DNA from: Peronospora farinosa
Lineage: Eukaryota > Oomycota > Peronosporomycetes > Peronosporales > Peronosporaceae
Assembly: GCA_947646735.1 (NCBI GenBank)
Contig: CANTFK010000811.1
Location: 1-45,120, forward strand
Length of the DNA: 45,120 nucleotides
Reading direction: 5' to 3'
Position numbers and translations under genes: made by a program. Below are positions 8,183-17,541 of the stretch, in pieces (the stretch's first letter is position 1; each line of letters starts with the position of its first letter). The notes under the pieces are model-generated. The model was not told the DNA's origin. It searched no databases and saw only the letters and a list, made by a program, of their open reading frames with translations.

Positions 8183-8288
8183 GTACAAACTCCGTACAGC
8201 TGGGATGTGTATGAAGCTCGAAAATATTCGAGTTCAGGACACCGTCCCGCCCCTAAAATAGGGGGCTTACCGTACCAAGCGTTTGTAC
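8183..8288 (+). ncRNA. Predicted multibranched RNA domain in PLE 3' region (copy 2)
   Basis: The second copy of the domain closed by GTACAAAC/GTTTGTAC. No differences were seen by eye. It lies in the 3' region 8094-8606, which ends in the same three hairpins (8532-8604). Confidence 0.5.
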
Positions 8289-8606
8289 GACCAACTAATT
8301 TCCCCGGGAGCGCACGGCCTCAGTGATCCTACATTCCTGGGCAATGGGAATGCGGTATCACATCGTAGGCGCAGTGGCACATTTGGGGAGCCCAAGTTAG
8401 GACGTTCCACCGATATGGTAAATTGCACTTGATCTTATCCCGAAATGGGACGAGAAGGCATGATTTTTTGACCCATATCAAGCTTTAGCTTATAGACACT
8501 CTAGTACCCACGCGTACAAGTGGCAATATATAATGGGTCATTTTACCCATTTTAGTACCCAATTCCAATTTGGGTACAGTGTGAGGCCCAGTTTTGGCTG
8601 GGCCAA

Positions 8607-9378
8607 CACCCAACCCCTAAACCCCAAACCTAAAACCTTATACCTGATATCATCGATTATAACAGGTATCTGTTTTGCGTCTCTAATAACTGTCAGACTT
8701 TATAACTGATACTATCGCTTTGAGCGGGTATTTGTTATTGTTAGACTTTCAAACCTTATAATTGATACTATCTCTTTGAACGGGTATTAATTTTTGGTAT
8801 CAATAATATGATTGGCTTAAAAATTAACATTTTGATTGGCTTAAAAGCCGAATATATGATTGGCTTAAAAATCCTACATATTCGATTGGCTAATAAGTCA
8901 CCTATCTGATTGGCTTAAATGTCATCAATTTGATTGGTCCAAACCTAAAAAATAATGATTGGACCAAAAGTCAAAATTTTGATTGGTTTAAAAATTAAAC
9001 AGATTATTTGGTCACAAAATCAAAAATTTAACATAATTTAACAAAATTTGTTTAATTCTATCATATTTATCCTTTCGGCACATTGTCTTAAAACTACTAT
9101 GCTATGTTTTAAGCGCTGTTGTAAGCCAGCTTAAAAATTTGACTGGTTCACATACGCCGAAAAAACACGTGGGAATTCTCACTGATGAAGGCTACCCAGC
9201 CGAAAGGAAAGGTCACTTTTGATTTTCCTTTGAGATACGTGTTTGTATTCAGTAGCCTAGTTATATTCTATATTTTAGTTTTTTACTAGGTTTATACTGT
9301 ATACTGTATACTTTGTATACTCTGGTATTCGAAGGGAAGTTGACCATGTCTACCTCGGTAGACCCAACCCTAAACCCT
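8607..9378 (+). mobile_element. PLE unit 3, reduced to its pLTR and joined to telomere
   Basis: The innermost copy has the 5' 772 bp of the unit, including direct repeats, CCAAT array (8810-8986), ribozyme and the first 11 ORF1 codons. At CCAACCCTAAACCCT (9364-9378) it continues as pure CCCTAAA repeats instead of the ORF1 sequence CCTCGAC. The remaining 3.4 kb of the unit are absent. This is either the attachment point of the element to an older chromosome end or a recombination within a shared telomere-like stretch. Confidence 0.9.
9163..9244 (+). ncRNA. Type I hammerhead ribozyme in pLTR copy 3
   Basis: Third identical copy of the hammerhead; predicted cleavage is between 9230 and 9231. 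It lies upstream of the telomere junction (9378), so an RNA ending at the junction would still carry this ribozyme about 148 nt from its 3' end. Confidence 0.85.
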
Positions 9379-9573
9379 AAACCCTAAACCCTAAACCCTA
9401 AACCCTAAACCCTAAACCCTAAACCCTAAACCCTAAACCCTAAACCCTAAACCCTAAACCCTAAACCCTAAACCCTAAACCCTAAACCCTAAACCCTAAA
9501 CCCTAAACCCTAAACCCTAAACCCTAAACCCTAAACCCTAAACCCTAAACCCTAAACCCTAAACCCTAAACCC
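9364..9573. repeat. Internal (buried) telomere tract (CCCTAAA)n
   Basis: About 29 units in the same orientation as the terminal tract. The left side merges into the telomere-like codons of PLE unit 3; the right side ends abruptly at CCC|GGACAG inside a copia integrase. It looks like a former chromosome end, formed by telomere addition to a broken copia element and later buried by PLE attachment. Confidence 0.93.
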
Positions 9574-11177
9574 GGACAGCTGATATATCTGGACGTCTTC
9601 CAAAACGTCGAGTATATGGTGTGTCACCATCCAAATCTTCACTGGGTATGATATCTGATTTCTCCAAGGCAAAGGTAAATGAATCGACCCATAACAGATC
9701 CGGCATGTCCACCGTTGTAAGCAAGCTGCGTACACGGGACATCACGATGCCGTAAATCCGTTCATTAAGCCATTCTCCTCTGGGCTATACGCATTAGTCC
9801 AAAAAAAAAATCACTCCGTGTTGGCGAAGAAACTGTTTCAATTGTCGGTTCACAAGTTTCCTTCCTTGATCAGTGGAACTTGAGAAAGTCCCATCCACCT
9901 TGTTCCAGCCTATCTAAGCTCAACAAATGTGTTGTTCTAGTCGGTGTGAAAAGGACGTTCGATAAAGAAAGTGAATTCATAGCATGAGGGGGAGTCTCAT
10001 TCCTTACTCTAAGTTCCACTTCCCCAATCTGTTCTGTATATTGGGAAGCTTTGCCTTCCCAGTCAAACACCATCGGTTCATCATTGAATCGCAAATTCAT
10101 CAGAATCTCCTTATGCGTGCATACATGACAATCACTTGCTGAAGCAAATACCCATTCAATGGTCATATCACTTGTATCCTTCTTAACAGCATTGATCGTA
10201 CCATCCGCTTGACGCGACAGCATGGCAACTTCTCTTCTGTTCCCAAACTGGCCTTTACTCTGCTTTCTATTTTCCCAGCGTTTCCGATCCGGAAGTTGTG
10301 ACTTGGACTCATCTATGGCGTACTTCGGTCGTGTGCAATCTTGCTGGATATGGCCCATTTCACGACAGTTCCAGCATTCACGATTGTCTCCATGATACTT
10401 CCTTACTGTTAAAGCCTTGCCACAATAACAACCTCACGATGTGTCTGCAACACATTGCTTAGAATTATCTCGGCGAACTCTTCATCAGAGAGGATTTTTT
10501 TGGTAATGTTGAAGCTCATTCCGCTGAAGTTTCATCTCATGTAGCCAATCATTCATGTTTCTATCATGCGTATACTTGTTTGCATACAGCAGTTGTCGTG
10601 CAAAGATTTAATTCGCATACTCCCTCTTGGTTTGCTTATCGACAATGCGCGACCACATCGCGTGAGCGCTTGCCTCGTGACAGACAAGCTCAGCATCGGC
10701 TGTTGGAATATTATGCAGAATAGCACCACGAGCAACATTATCCATCAACGCAAATTGTGTAATTGTTGTCGAAGCTCGTACAAACGACTCATTGTCAACT
10801 ACACCCCACACATGAATGCGTCGTAAGAACGTTTCCAGCTCAACCGCATACAGATCAAAACTTCCATGCATGATCGGCGGTTTGTTGTCTAGCTTCATCC
10901 CAAATCCACCATCAGGTACTTAATTCACTTCACGCATAGGGGAAAGTATCCCACCAGCTCCAGGTAGTGTCCCATCAGCATTAGGCCTTTCCGTCGAAAA
11001 TCCTGATCCAGGTAATGGGATAGCTGGTTGCGCGGTTGCGGTGGCAAAATCCCCACTCAATCCACTAGGTGCAATACCAACAGTCACAGTACTCACAGCG
11101 GTCGCAACATTACTCACGCTCTTTAACACATCACTAGTGGCTGTATCGTTTGACGACATCTCACTTACTCCAGACAT
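9574..11177 (-). pseudogene. Copia gag-pol remnant (gag, zinc knuckle, protease, integrase part)
   Basis: The minus strand begins with ATG at 11177, 56 bp after the LTR. The gag frame is interrupted by TAA at 10920-10922, continues in the same frame to 10608 and resumes at a CCHC knuckle (CWNCREMGHIQQDC, about 10332-10377). A protease-like stretch and a pre-integrase sequence follow down to 9870. Then part of the integrase is deleted: SDQGRKLVNRQLKQF (about 9880-9830) follows directly, with several stops, and a 3' integrase segment with RSLLTTVDMPDLLW and DTPYTRRFGRRPD ends at the telomere. It is clearly Ty1/copia by domain order (integrase before RT). Non-functional. Confidence 0.85.
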
Positions 11178-11221
11178 TAGGTTAATATGTTACTTTTTAC
11201 TTGGACAGTGCAAAACAACTT

Positions 11222-11233
11222 GGGCTCATAACC
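11222..11233 (-). other. Copia primer binding site, half-tRNA initiator-Met type
   Basis: The plus strand GGGCTCATAACC equals the anticodon arm of eukaryotic initiator tRNA-Met, so the minus-strand element RNA is complementary to it. It directly abuts the LTR end (TGTCACAC at 11234). Copia and Ty5 prime from an internally cleaved initiator tRNA fragment rather than from its 3' end, which matches this arrangement. Confidence 0.78.
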
Positions 11234-11929
11234 TGTCACACTTATCACTGCGCAGGTGAGTGGATGGTGAACAACAATACACAGTAGGGAATATAGAACA
11301 CGGAACACTTGCTTCCCACTAAGCAAATTTGGGATTGAGGAGGAAAAACCTCGTAGGTGACAACCCCCTCTGTAACAGGGCAACTAGTTACACGTAAACA
11401 TTAAGTAATATACCTAAGTAGGGTGTGTACCCGTCGTTCCGACGGTGCGAAGTAGTGTAGGCATCTTTAACAAACGCAACGATTTGTTAGAAAATTCACC
11501 CGTCGTTCCGACGGACATGGTTCTATGCTAATAATAAATTTTATAGGGGTGTTCCCATCGTTCCGACCGATACGTGCGCAAATTCTACGCTGATCGTAGC
11601 TTGACTTAGGTAATTAGTTAGTGTCAAAGGTAATGTGTATGAAGGTCAATGCGTACCTGACGTGTCAAAGGTAAGGGTATTTTTGTCGTTCGGACGGTGC
11701 AGAGTAGTATATATAGGCATTTTAACGTAGATATTATGCTAGAATTTTAACTCGTCGTTCCGACGGTCCGAAAATATATATACTGTAGGCATCATTACAA
11801 AAAGGATCGATTTGATAGGGTGTTTCCCCGTCGTTCCGACGCAAGTCGACGCTGGTAATATATTTAATTTACATCATCGTTTTACCAAGTGAGTTGAATA
11901 CATTGAAATGATGATATAAAAGTCAAGGT
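11234..11929 (-). repeat. Copia 5' LTR fragment with palindromic tandem repeats
   Basis: The LTR starts (plus-strand view) with TGTCACAC next to the primer site. No matching end was found before element A begins at 11930, so it is incomplete. Six copies of a palindrome, consensus CCGTCG-TTC-CGACGG, lie at 11431, 11500, 11554, 11685, 11753 and 11828, embedded in a repeat of about 70 bp with shared GTAGGCAT and GTGCGAAGTAG-like flanks. No coding frame. Confidence 0.7.
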
Positions 11930-13474
11930 TGTAATGGGCTACATTACACACATAGTTAATACAGATAAACAATTACAATTGTAGACAGGTGCTGGCCCGA
12001 ATAGCGGGCACAGCGTGACAATTAATTATTGATTTATTATTGGGGCCTAAAGTCCCAATATGGACCAATGATAAATCAACCTGGCATTGTGTGCTTCCCG
12101 AAAGGCGAGAACACTGTCGTTGTAGCGAAGCTGCACAGATCTTTAGCCAGAGGAAGACTTTCGGCTGGAAGCCTCTCACTCTAGAGAACTAAATAAATTT
12201 ACGGCTAAGAGCCACTTAGTTCTTAGAAACTAATTAAACGACTTAAAATGTCACCCTGTTCTAAGGAAGTAGGAGAGACTTTTAGTCAGTCGAGCAATAA
12301 GCTTAAGGTTCAGAGAACCAACGCACAGAGTGCAAGAACAAGCTAGAAGCTTTGGGGTTCAGAGAACCAACGCACGAAGTGCACAAGAGAACAAGTCAGA
12401 ATGACTTGCGATCTTAAACTCAAAATGAGAACTGAGTTTTATTGATGCATTAAGATTTATGTATAGTCCTACTCTAAGTACACAACACTAGATTAATTAC
12501 TATATGTATGTATGTTAACGCGTTACGCGAGCCGTCTTGCCACCAAAGTGGCTTAACTTCCGCATGCGTCGGGTTATATCTCTTTTCTACATTTATCTCT
12601 ACTCTCGCCAGGGTCCATTAAGCGGCACGCGCTATATGCGCCGCGCTAAAGGCCGTCCAGGCTGCACGAACCTTTGCACATTGGCAAAGGAGGAGCAGGT
12701 CTGGGGTCAGTCGACGGCGGTGTCCAGCGGTAGGTTTCTTGCTTGGATCCCTTGGGTGTCTATCTTGTCAACAGGTCGTACCCAGGGAGGGTCTCTTGTT
12801 GCTTTCACCGGGAACAAAGGATTATGCGAGAGTACCTAAGTGAAGATGCCGGGACTTCGGGACTTCGGGCGTGGCGGCGTACATCGTGGCGGCTTGACTG
12901 GCGGCTGGGGGTGAGAGCGGCAAGAGAGAGGTGTGTAGAGGGAGAGAGGCCCGTCCGAAACTGACGGATATCGCGAAGCATCCGTCCAAGGCCTGACTAG
13001 CATTAAGCTAGTTCAGGCCTTCCGGAAGGGCGTTACCCCAACCCGACCAGGATTAATTACTATAATAGTAATTATAATTTGCAGACTTTACTATTGGACG
13101 ACGTATCGTCTAAACATCTGTGTATGATGTACTTAGTATAGCGTTATCGATTATCGAATCCTAATCTATACGATACAGTATTACCGAATACCGTATCTCT
13201 AACGCTTATACTTAATACCTCTCTTAAGAGAAATATCAAAAATGCATTATATGCAATAAAAGGAAACTTCAACCTTAAACTTTCGGAATGATGTTACAAT
13301 CGTCGTGTAACCTCGTTACAGTCGTATTTATTACGACTTAAAAATCTTCGTAATTAGTACAAAATATAACAAGACAACAATCCAAGTTAAAAATACTTAA
13401 TTCCTTTTACTTGGGCTTTAGTCTTTCTAAAGCGCACGTGTAAGCTAGTGACGGTACGTTCTAGCCCCGTTACA
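11930..13474 (+). repeat. Element A 5' LTR, interrupted by solo LTR F
   Basis: Without the 1200-bp insertion and one target copy the LTR is 340 bp, matching the 339-bp 3' LTR at 33094-33432. Parts are 11930-12120 and 13326-13474. It starts TGTAATGGGCTACATTACA, a palindromic end, and finishes GTTACA. No coding function. Confidence 0.88.
12121..13320. mobile_element. Solo LTR F inserted in LTR of element A
   Basis: A 1200-bp segment with ends TGTAGCGAAG...CTCGTTACA, flanked by the 5-bp duplication GTCGT (12116-12120 and 13321-13325). It is absent from the element A 3' LTR, which serves as the empty site. Inside are a repeated GGTTCAGAGAACCAACGCAC motif (near 12307 and 12356) and a long hairpin, AAGGCCTGACTAGC with its near-perfect complement (12988-13022), perhaps a terminator. 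The small frames in it resemble no known protein. It is the remnant of a full element lost by LTR-LTR recombination. Confidence 0.88.
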
Positions 13475-13794
13475 CCTGGAAGCACTTCGTTGTCCTTCCT
13501 ATGCCCGTGTGTGGGATGAGCGACTCGTCATATTTTTGATGCTCCATAGTTATTTCTGGAGCATGCGACCTTCCCCCATCTCACTGGTAATGAGTGGGAT
13601 GCCCTTAATCGCCTCGTGGCAATATCGGGAGAGGCATTCGTCGCGTCGCTGATGAGACCGGGGACCCCTAATGCACAACGTCTCGCCATAATGAGTTTAT
13701 GGCACGCGAGCTCGCCGAATTCAACCGGCGAGGTTTAACTTCCTCACGATCTTCACGTAGTGATACCGTGAAGATGGGAACCTTCTCCTACTAA
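13475..13794 (+). other. Element A leader between 5' LTR and gag
   Basis: About 320 bp without an open frame of note. A TGG-initial stretch at 13477 (TGGAAGCACTTCG) is a possible primer binding site, two bases after the LTR end; the tRNA is not recognised. The in-frame stop at 13792 means the gag N-terminus has probably been lost or shifted. Confidence 0.45.
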
Positions 13795-14550
13795 GATGAA
13801 GGTAAGTGTTGGTTGTCGCTGAATCGGTTGTTCCGAGAAGTTGACATCGCCATCGCCTCGAGACTTCTTGAGGCTCCCCAGGCGAAGGTCAACTTTCTTC
13901 TTTCCCGCCTCACCGGGAAGGCCAAGGAGTGGGCCCTTGGTAAACTCGTTGTGGACGAGCACGCATTTCCCACCCTGAGTGCCATCCAGGACGATCTTCG
14001 TCTTGCTTTTGAGCCACCTCAAGAGGAGAAACTGGTGCGATCAAGATTCCTGTCGATGCGACAGGGTAAAATGGCGATGTGCGACTACGTACAGATGGCT
14101 AGGCATCTGGCGTCGTGTATTATCACGCACCCCATGGACATGTACACGCAGGTGAATGTCCTTGTGGATGGTATGCGTGAGGGGCAGACCCGCATATCGC
14201 TGGAGCGCGCCGAGCCTGCCACATTGACGGAGGCATTTGCTATCGCACTCCGGGGGGACTTTAGGTTCACAAAGGCCTATGCTAAACCTTCGGTCGTCAA
14301 CGTCCTCCGGCATTCTGGTCCAGAACCTATGGAGATCGACGTTATTGAGTCGTCGGGTGACCGGCGACGTGTCTTTCATCATAAAGGTGACGCTCGCACC
14401 GGGCGTCCAATGGTTTGCTTTCGTTGTCTCAAGCCAGGACATCGCGCGGCAGAGTGCCGTGCGCCAGCTCCAATATCGGTGCAAGTAGTGGATGCCCATT
14501 ATGAGGGTGCTGTACCGGCCGCACGTCCAAAAAACGGTCGGGACCAGTAG
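13795..14550 (+). pseudogene. Element A gag (capsid region and CCHC zinc knuckle)
   Basis: The frame runs from just after a stop at 13792 to 14550 and has no credible start codon of its own, so it is an N-terminally broken gag. It holds a retrotransposon gag domain ([15 protein letters not shown] early, then conserved [18 protein letters not shown]) and one CCHC knuckle, [14 protein letters not shown], near residue 205. Gag would form the particle and bind element RNA. About 150 bp with stops separate it from protease. Confidence 0.82.
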
Positions 14551-14708
14551 GTGCAGGGCGCCCTACTGGTTGGAATGGAGGTCCGGGTCCCCCGGTGGCA
14601 GCCCAACCTTCCAGTCCTCCTGCGCTACGCGCACGATTAAATGCCATCACTACGAGTGGTGATTCACGTCTGATTATTGTCAATTTACATGTCGCCGGCG
14701 TCTGGTGA

Positions 14709-15260
14709 CCTCTGCGAGCACTCCTGGACTCAGGAGCAACAAACAATTTCTTTCTTGAATCTTGTTTATCAATGCTGCCTCCCAGCATTCAGGTCCGTGA
14801 GGAACCTGGCCAAGTCGTCGTCAAATTAGGTGTCGGGAAACCACTCCGCGTATCGCGGCACGAAGTGTCGTTGCCGTATACGTTTGATGGCTTTCGCAGT
14901 AATGATGATTTCTTGGTGATCGTATTGGATTATGCATTCGATTGCATATTATACATGCCATGGTTGGCACGTTATAAGCCCCAGATCGACTGGTTAGCCA
15001 GATCAGTGAGACGTCGACGCAAGTTCGATGTCAGTGAAGTGTTTACCCATCTCTTGGTATCTCCAAGTGACTGGCCGAACGTCACAGTCGTGGATCGTGA
15101 TTCCACGACGCTGGCGGTGCACAGAGCGAGAGATGGCCCTCTCTGCACTGCTTGTGCTGTTCTTCGAGACACAAGTAACAGTGACTCCTCGCCACAGAGA
15201 GAAGAGGACGACGAGGACGACGCGGCCGAACAGGAGTTCCCGCGCGTCATAACGCGGTAA
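14709..15260 (+). pseudogene. Element A aspartic protease
   Basis: The frame follows a TGA at 14706 and contains the retropepsin active site LLDSGATNNF (14724-14753); the flap region and an LDYAFDCILYMPWLARY segment follow. It would process Gag-Pol. No start of its own is evident; it was probably read as part of a longer gag-pol. It ends in acidic residues, then a stop at 15258 and a frame change. Confidence 0.82.
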
Positions 15261-15265
15261 AACAG

Positions 15266-15799
15266 GTGTTCCCGCACGTGAATGCAGTGGTTGAACCGGG
15301 GTTCCCATCTGCACCTATTGTGATCGAGCAGGGGTTCCCACATGGTCATATTGTGGTTGATCAGGGGCTCCCACACGGGTTTACGGCGGCCGAGCAGGAG
15401 CTCCCGCATCAAGTGTCGATGGTCGAGTTTGGGGTACTCCCGTCCAGTATTTCCGGCATCTTGGATGAAGACATCCAGTGCCTAGAGAAGGCTGATGGTT
15501 TATCACCTGACTGCGGTTCGCCAGCTTCGAGTAGTGACTCGAAGCACGATGGGGAAAACAGCACCGAGAATTTAGCGTTGGAATGTGTCCACGCTATCGT
15601 GTACGTGGAAGGGAGTCCACAAAGGCGCCAATATATCGAGGTCGAGAGTCCTCCTCGTCATGCGTCTTCCATTACAGGTCTTCCAGGGCTTTCCTGGAAG
15701 CATTTCCTACGTGACCTTAAGGGAGGCACTGTGTCTAATCACCAACGAGGTGGTTACCGTGGCAAACGAGGAGCATATGGCGCGTCCTCGAAGCGCTGA
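15266..15799 (+). pseudogene. Element A protease-RT linker with short repeats
   Basis: This frame carries four imperfect repeats of about 15-17 residues (EQGFPHGHIVV, DQGLPHGFTAA, EQELPHQV and similar), then a Ser/Asp-rich stretch and a conserved LSWKHFLRDLKGG near the start of RT. Near 15730 the frame changes to that of RT, so there is a frameshift. It is probably a spacer in the polyprotein. Confidence 0.65.
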
Positions 15800-16332
15800 G
15801 CCGAAGTCAGAGCGTGAAGAAAGGTTTGCATCACAGTCATGGGAGGCCCTGCGAGAGTCTGGTAACCCCGTCTACGACATTGCTCGTGAGTATGCAGACG
15901 TGCTCCCGGACAAGATCCCGGCTGAACTTCCTGCGGACCGTGGTGTTCGGCACGAGATTGATCTCGTGCCAGGGTCGAAGTATTGTGTGACACGTCAGTG
16001 GCCGTTGCCTCGAAAGAAAGTCGAAGCTATAGACGCATTCTTCGAAGGCCTCCGCAAAGCGGGTCATGTGCATGAAAGTATCTCACATTCGAGTCCAACC
16101 TTCTGCTTGAAGAAGGCTACGGGAGGCTGGCGGATAGTGCATGCGTTCAATAACTTAAATGATGCCACTATTCCTGCGCAAACGCCAATTCCCAGGAAGG
16201 ACATGGTGCTGTATTCCATGTCAGGAAGTGTCATCTTCAGTGCCATCGACTTGAACGATGGCTTTTACCAGTTTTTGATGCGACCGAGCGATATCCCACC
16301 CACCGCGGTGAGAATTCCGAGTGGCATGTTAT
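15735..16332 (+). pseudogene. Element A reverse transcriptase, N-terminal half
   Basis: Ty3/gypsy RT fingers and palm: YADVLPDKIPAELPADRG at the start, then RQWPLPRKKVEAIDAFF, SSPTFCLKKATGGWRIV, PIPRKDMV and motif A FSAIDLNDGFYQ. It is cut at 16332 by element B inside the sequence following motif A. The rest resumes in the same phase at 29171. Confidence 0.9.
16329..16332. other. Target-site duplication of element B (left copy)
   Basis: TTAT stands before the left LTR of B and again directly after the right LTR (29171-29174). Counting it once restores the reading phase of the element A RT. This proves that B inserted into an already present A. Confidence 0.9.
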
Positions 16333-17405
16333 TGTGGTGGAGTGGATTCTCAAACAACGTAGGAGATCCACAAACACACACAGCGCCGGACTGCCGACTT
16401 ACGGAGGGGGTACCCCGATACCGTGTCGTGTTGGCCTTGGGTCTCACCTTGTGTACCCGTCGGCTTGGCTGGTCTTGCTCCTCGGTTGACGTAGAAGACT
16501 TAAACTTGGTCTTTGTATAAGACTTGGACTTGGTGGTCCCCGAGTGGATATACTTCACTTGGGACCGGGTTTCTTGGGTTCAATCGACTTAGTCGAGAGC
16601 GATGCACCTGGTACTATGTACCCCTTTGGTGGCTGACTGTTCTTGGTCCTTGGACCCCTTTGTGTTCTTCCCCGTAGGGAAACCGCTTCCTGTAGCGGGT
16701 CGTAGAGTGTTGACACTTACTTGACACCTCAGGCCAACTATCCTGAGGTTCAACTTGCGTTGCTTGAGCCGTCTAACACCTGCTGGACGTCGGGGGGCCA
16801 AAGGGTATCCCGCCCGGAAGAGGTGTAGCGACGGAGAAGCTTAGGAGGGGCGCTTAAAGCTGCCACGTGTAATGCAAATTCGAGTGTGTTTATTTATCTT
16901 ATACCTTGTATGCTTAGACCCCGGTACCCTGGTACCCTTAGGCCCCTGGGCCCCGGCACCCTGGTACCCCTAGGCCCCGTACCCTGGCACCCCTAGGCCC
17001 CTGAGCCCTAGTATCCTGGTACCCCTGGGCCCCTGTTACCTGGGGTCCGCATGTTGCCTGGGGTCCACATGTTACCTGGGGTCCACCTGTCACCTGAGGT
17101 CCACCGGTCACCTGGGTCCACCTGTTGTCTGGGTCAACCTGTTGCCTGGGGTCCACCGGTCACCTGGGTCCACCTGTTGTCTGGGACCCACCTGTTACCT
17201 GGGGTCAACTTAAGCTGTCCTAGCAGCACTGGTCCTTTGGTCTGTAGTGTAGGGCATCCTAGTATCTTCTCCGAACTCGGGACCTTGGACCAGTTCGGGA
17301 CCCTGGTCACTCCCTGTCACTCATTCAAGAGAGTGACCGAGATCTTTCCCGCCAGTTATTATAATAACTACGAAGGGCCCCCCATTTCTCTGGCACTTCT
17401 CCACA
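16333..17405 (-). repeat. Element B 3' LTR (left)
   Basis: 1073 bp, plus-strand ends TGTGGTGGAG...CTTCTCCACA. It contains the block ACTGCCGACTTACGGAGG followed by the palindrome GGGGTACCCC (16407-16416), and CTTGTGTACCCGTCGG, all shared with LTRs C and D. From 16911 to about 17215 it is made of tandem GGTACCCTGG/CCCCTAGG units and then GTTACCTGGGGTCCAC units. Small frames inside are chance. It lies just upstream of the plus-strand antisense gene and may provide its promoter (inference). Confidence 0.92.
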
Positions 17406-17541
17406 GCTGTCCCCTGCTCGCTGGTCTTCCCAATGCGGCAAGACCCCGTGCATCCTTGTCCCGTCTCCTTAACATATAAGTAGGTGTCCATGTGCTTGAC
17501 GATCTTTCGTATTCACCAACTCACCCACCCTTTATTTACCA

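Larger units (their letters stand above)
4440..8606 (+). mobile_element. PLE unit 2 (complete)
   Basis: The second full 4167-bp unit is joined directly to unit 1: the GGGCC of the terminal hairpin of unit 1 is followed by the ACACCCAACCCC start of unit 2. All elements of unit 1 are present at +4167. Both coding frames are open. Near-identity with unit 1 points to a recent origin or to homogenisation. The CCAAT array is at 4643-4819. Confidence 0.92.
273..9378 (+). mobile_element. Tandem array of telomere-attached Penelope-like elements
   Basis: Two full 4167-bp units (273-4439 and 4440-8606) and a third copy limited to the first 772 bp (8607-9378) lie head to tail between two telomeric tracts. 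I noticed only three substitutions between units 1 and 2 (positions 521, 798 and 1761 against 4688, 4965 and 5928); unit 3 carries the unit-2 base at the first two. The coding strand is the C-rich telomere strand, so the 3' end of each unit points inward. This is the orientation expected when the telomeric G-strand 3' end primes reverse transcription, as proposed for endonuclease-deficient Penelope-like elements at chromosome ends in several eukaryotes. Confidence 0.92.
9574..11929 (-). mobile_element. Truncated Ty1/copia retrotransposon remnant
   Basis: Read on the minus strand: LTR part (11929-11234), primer binding site (about 11233-11222), gag, zinc knuckle, protease region and the end of the integrase. 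The element stops at the telomere tract. RT and RNase H, which in copia elements follow integrase, are missing. The LTR is cut at 11929 by the start of element A. Confidence 0.85.

Noticed and set aside
12537..12839. 100-codon plus-strand frame in solo LTR F
   Set aside because: Lies in LTR noncoding DNA with no domain or homologous frame elsewhere in the window.
13649..13656. CTGATGAG in the element A leader as another hammerhead
   Set aside because: No GAAA box with a stem II in range and no stem I or III.
16265..16558. Small frames across the start of the B LTR (also 27815-28231 and 27838-28161)
   Set aside because: They lie in LTR sequence, run across the insertion junction, and have no domain; repetition only reflects the two LTRs.
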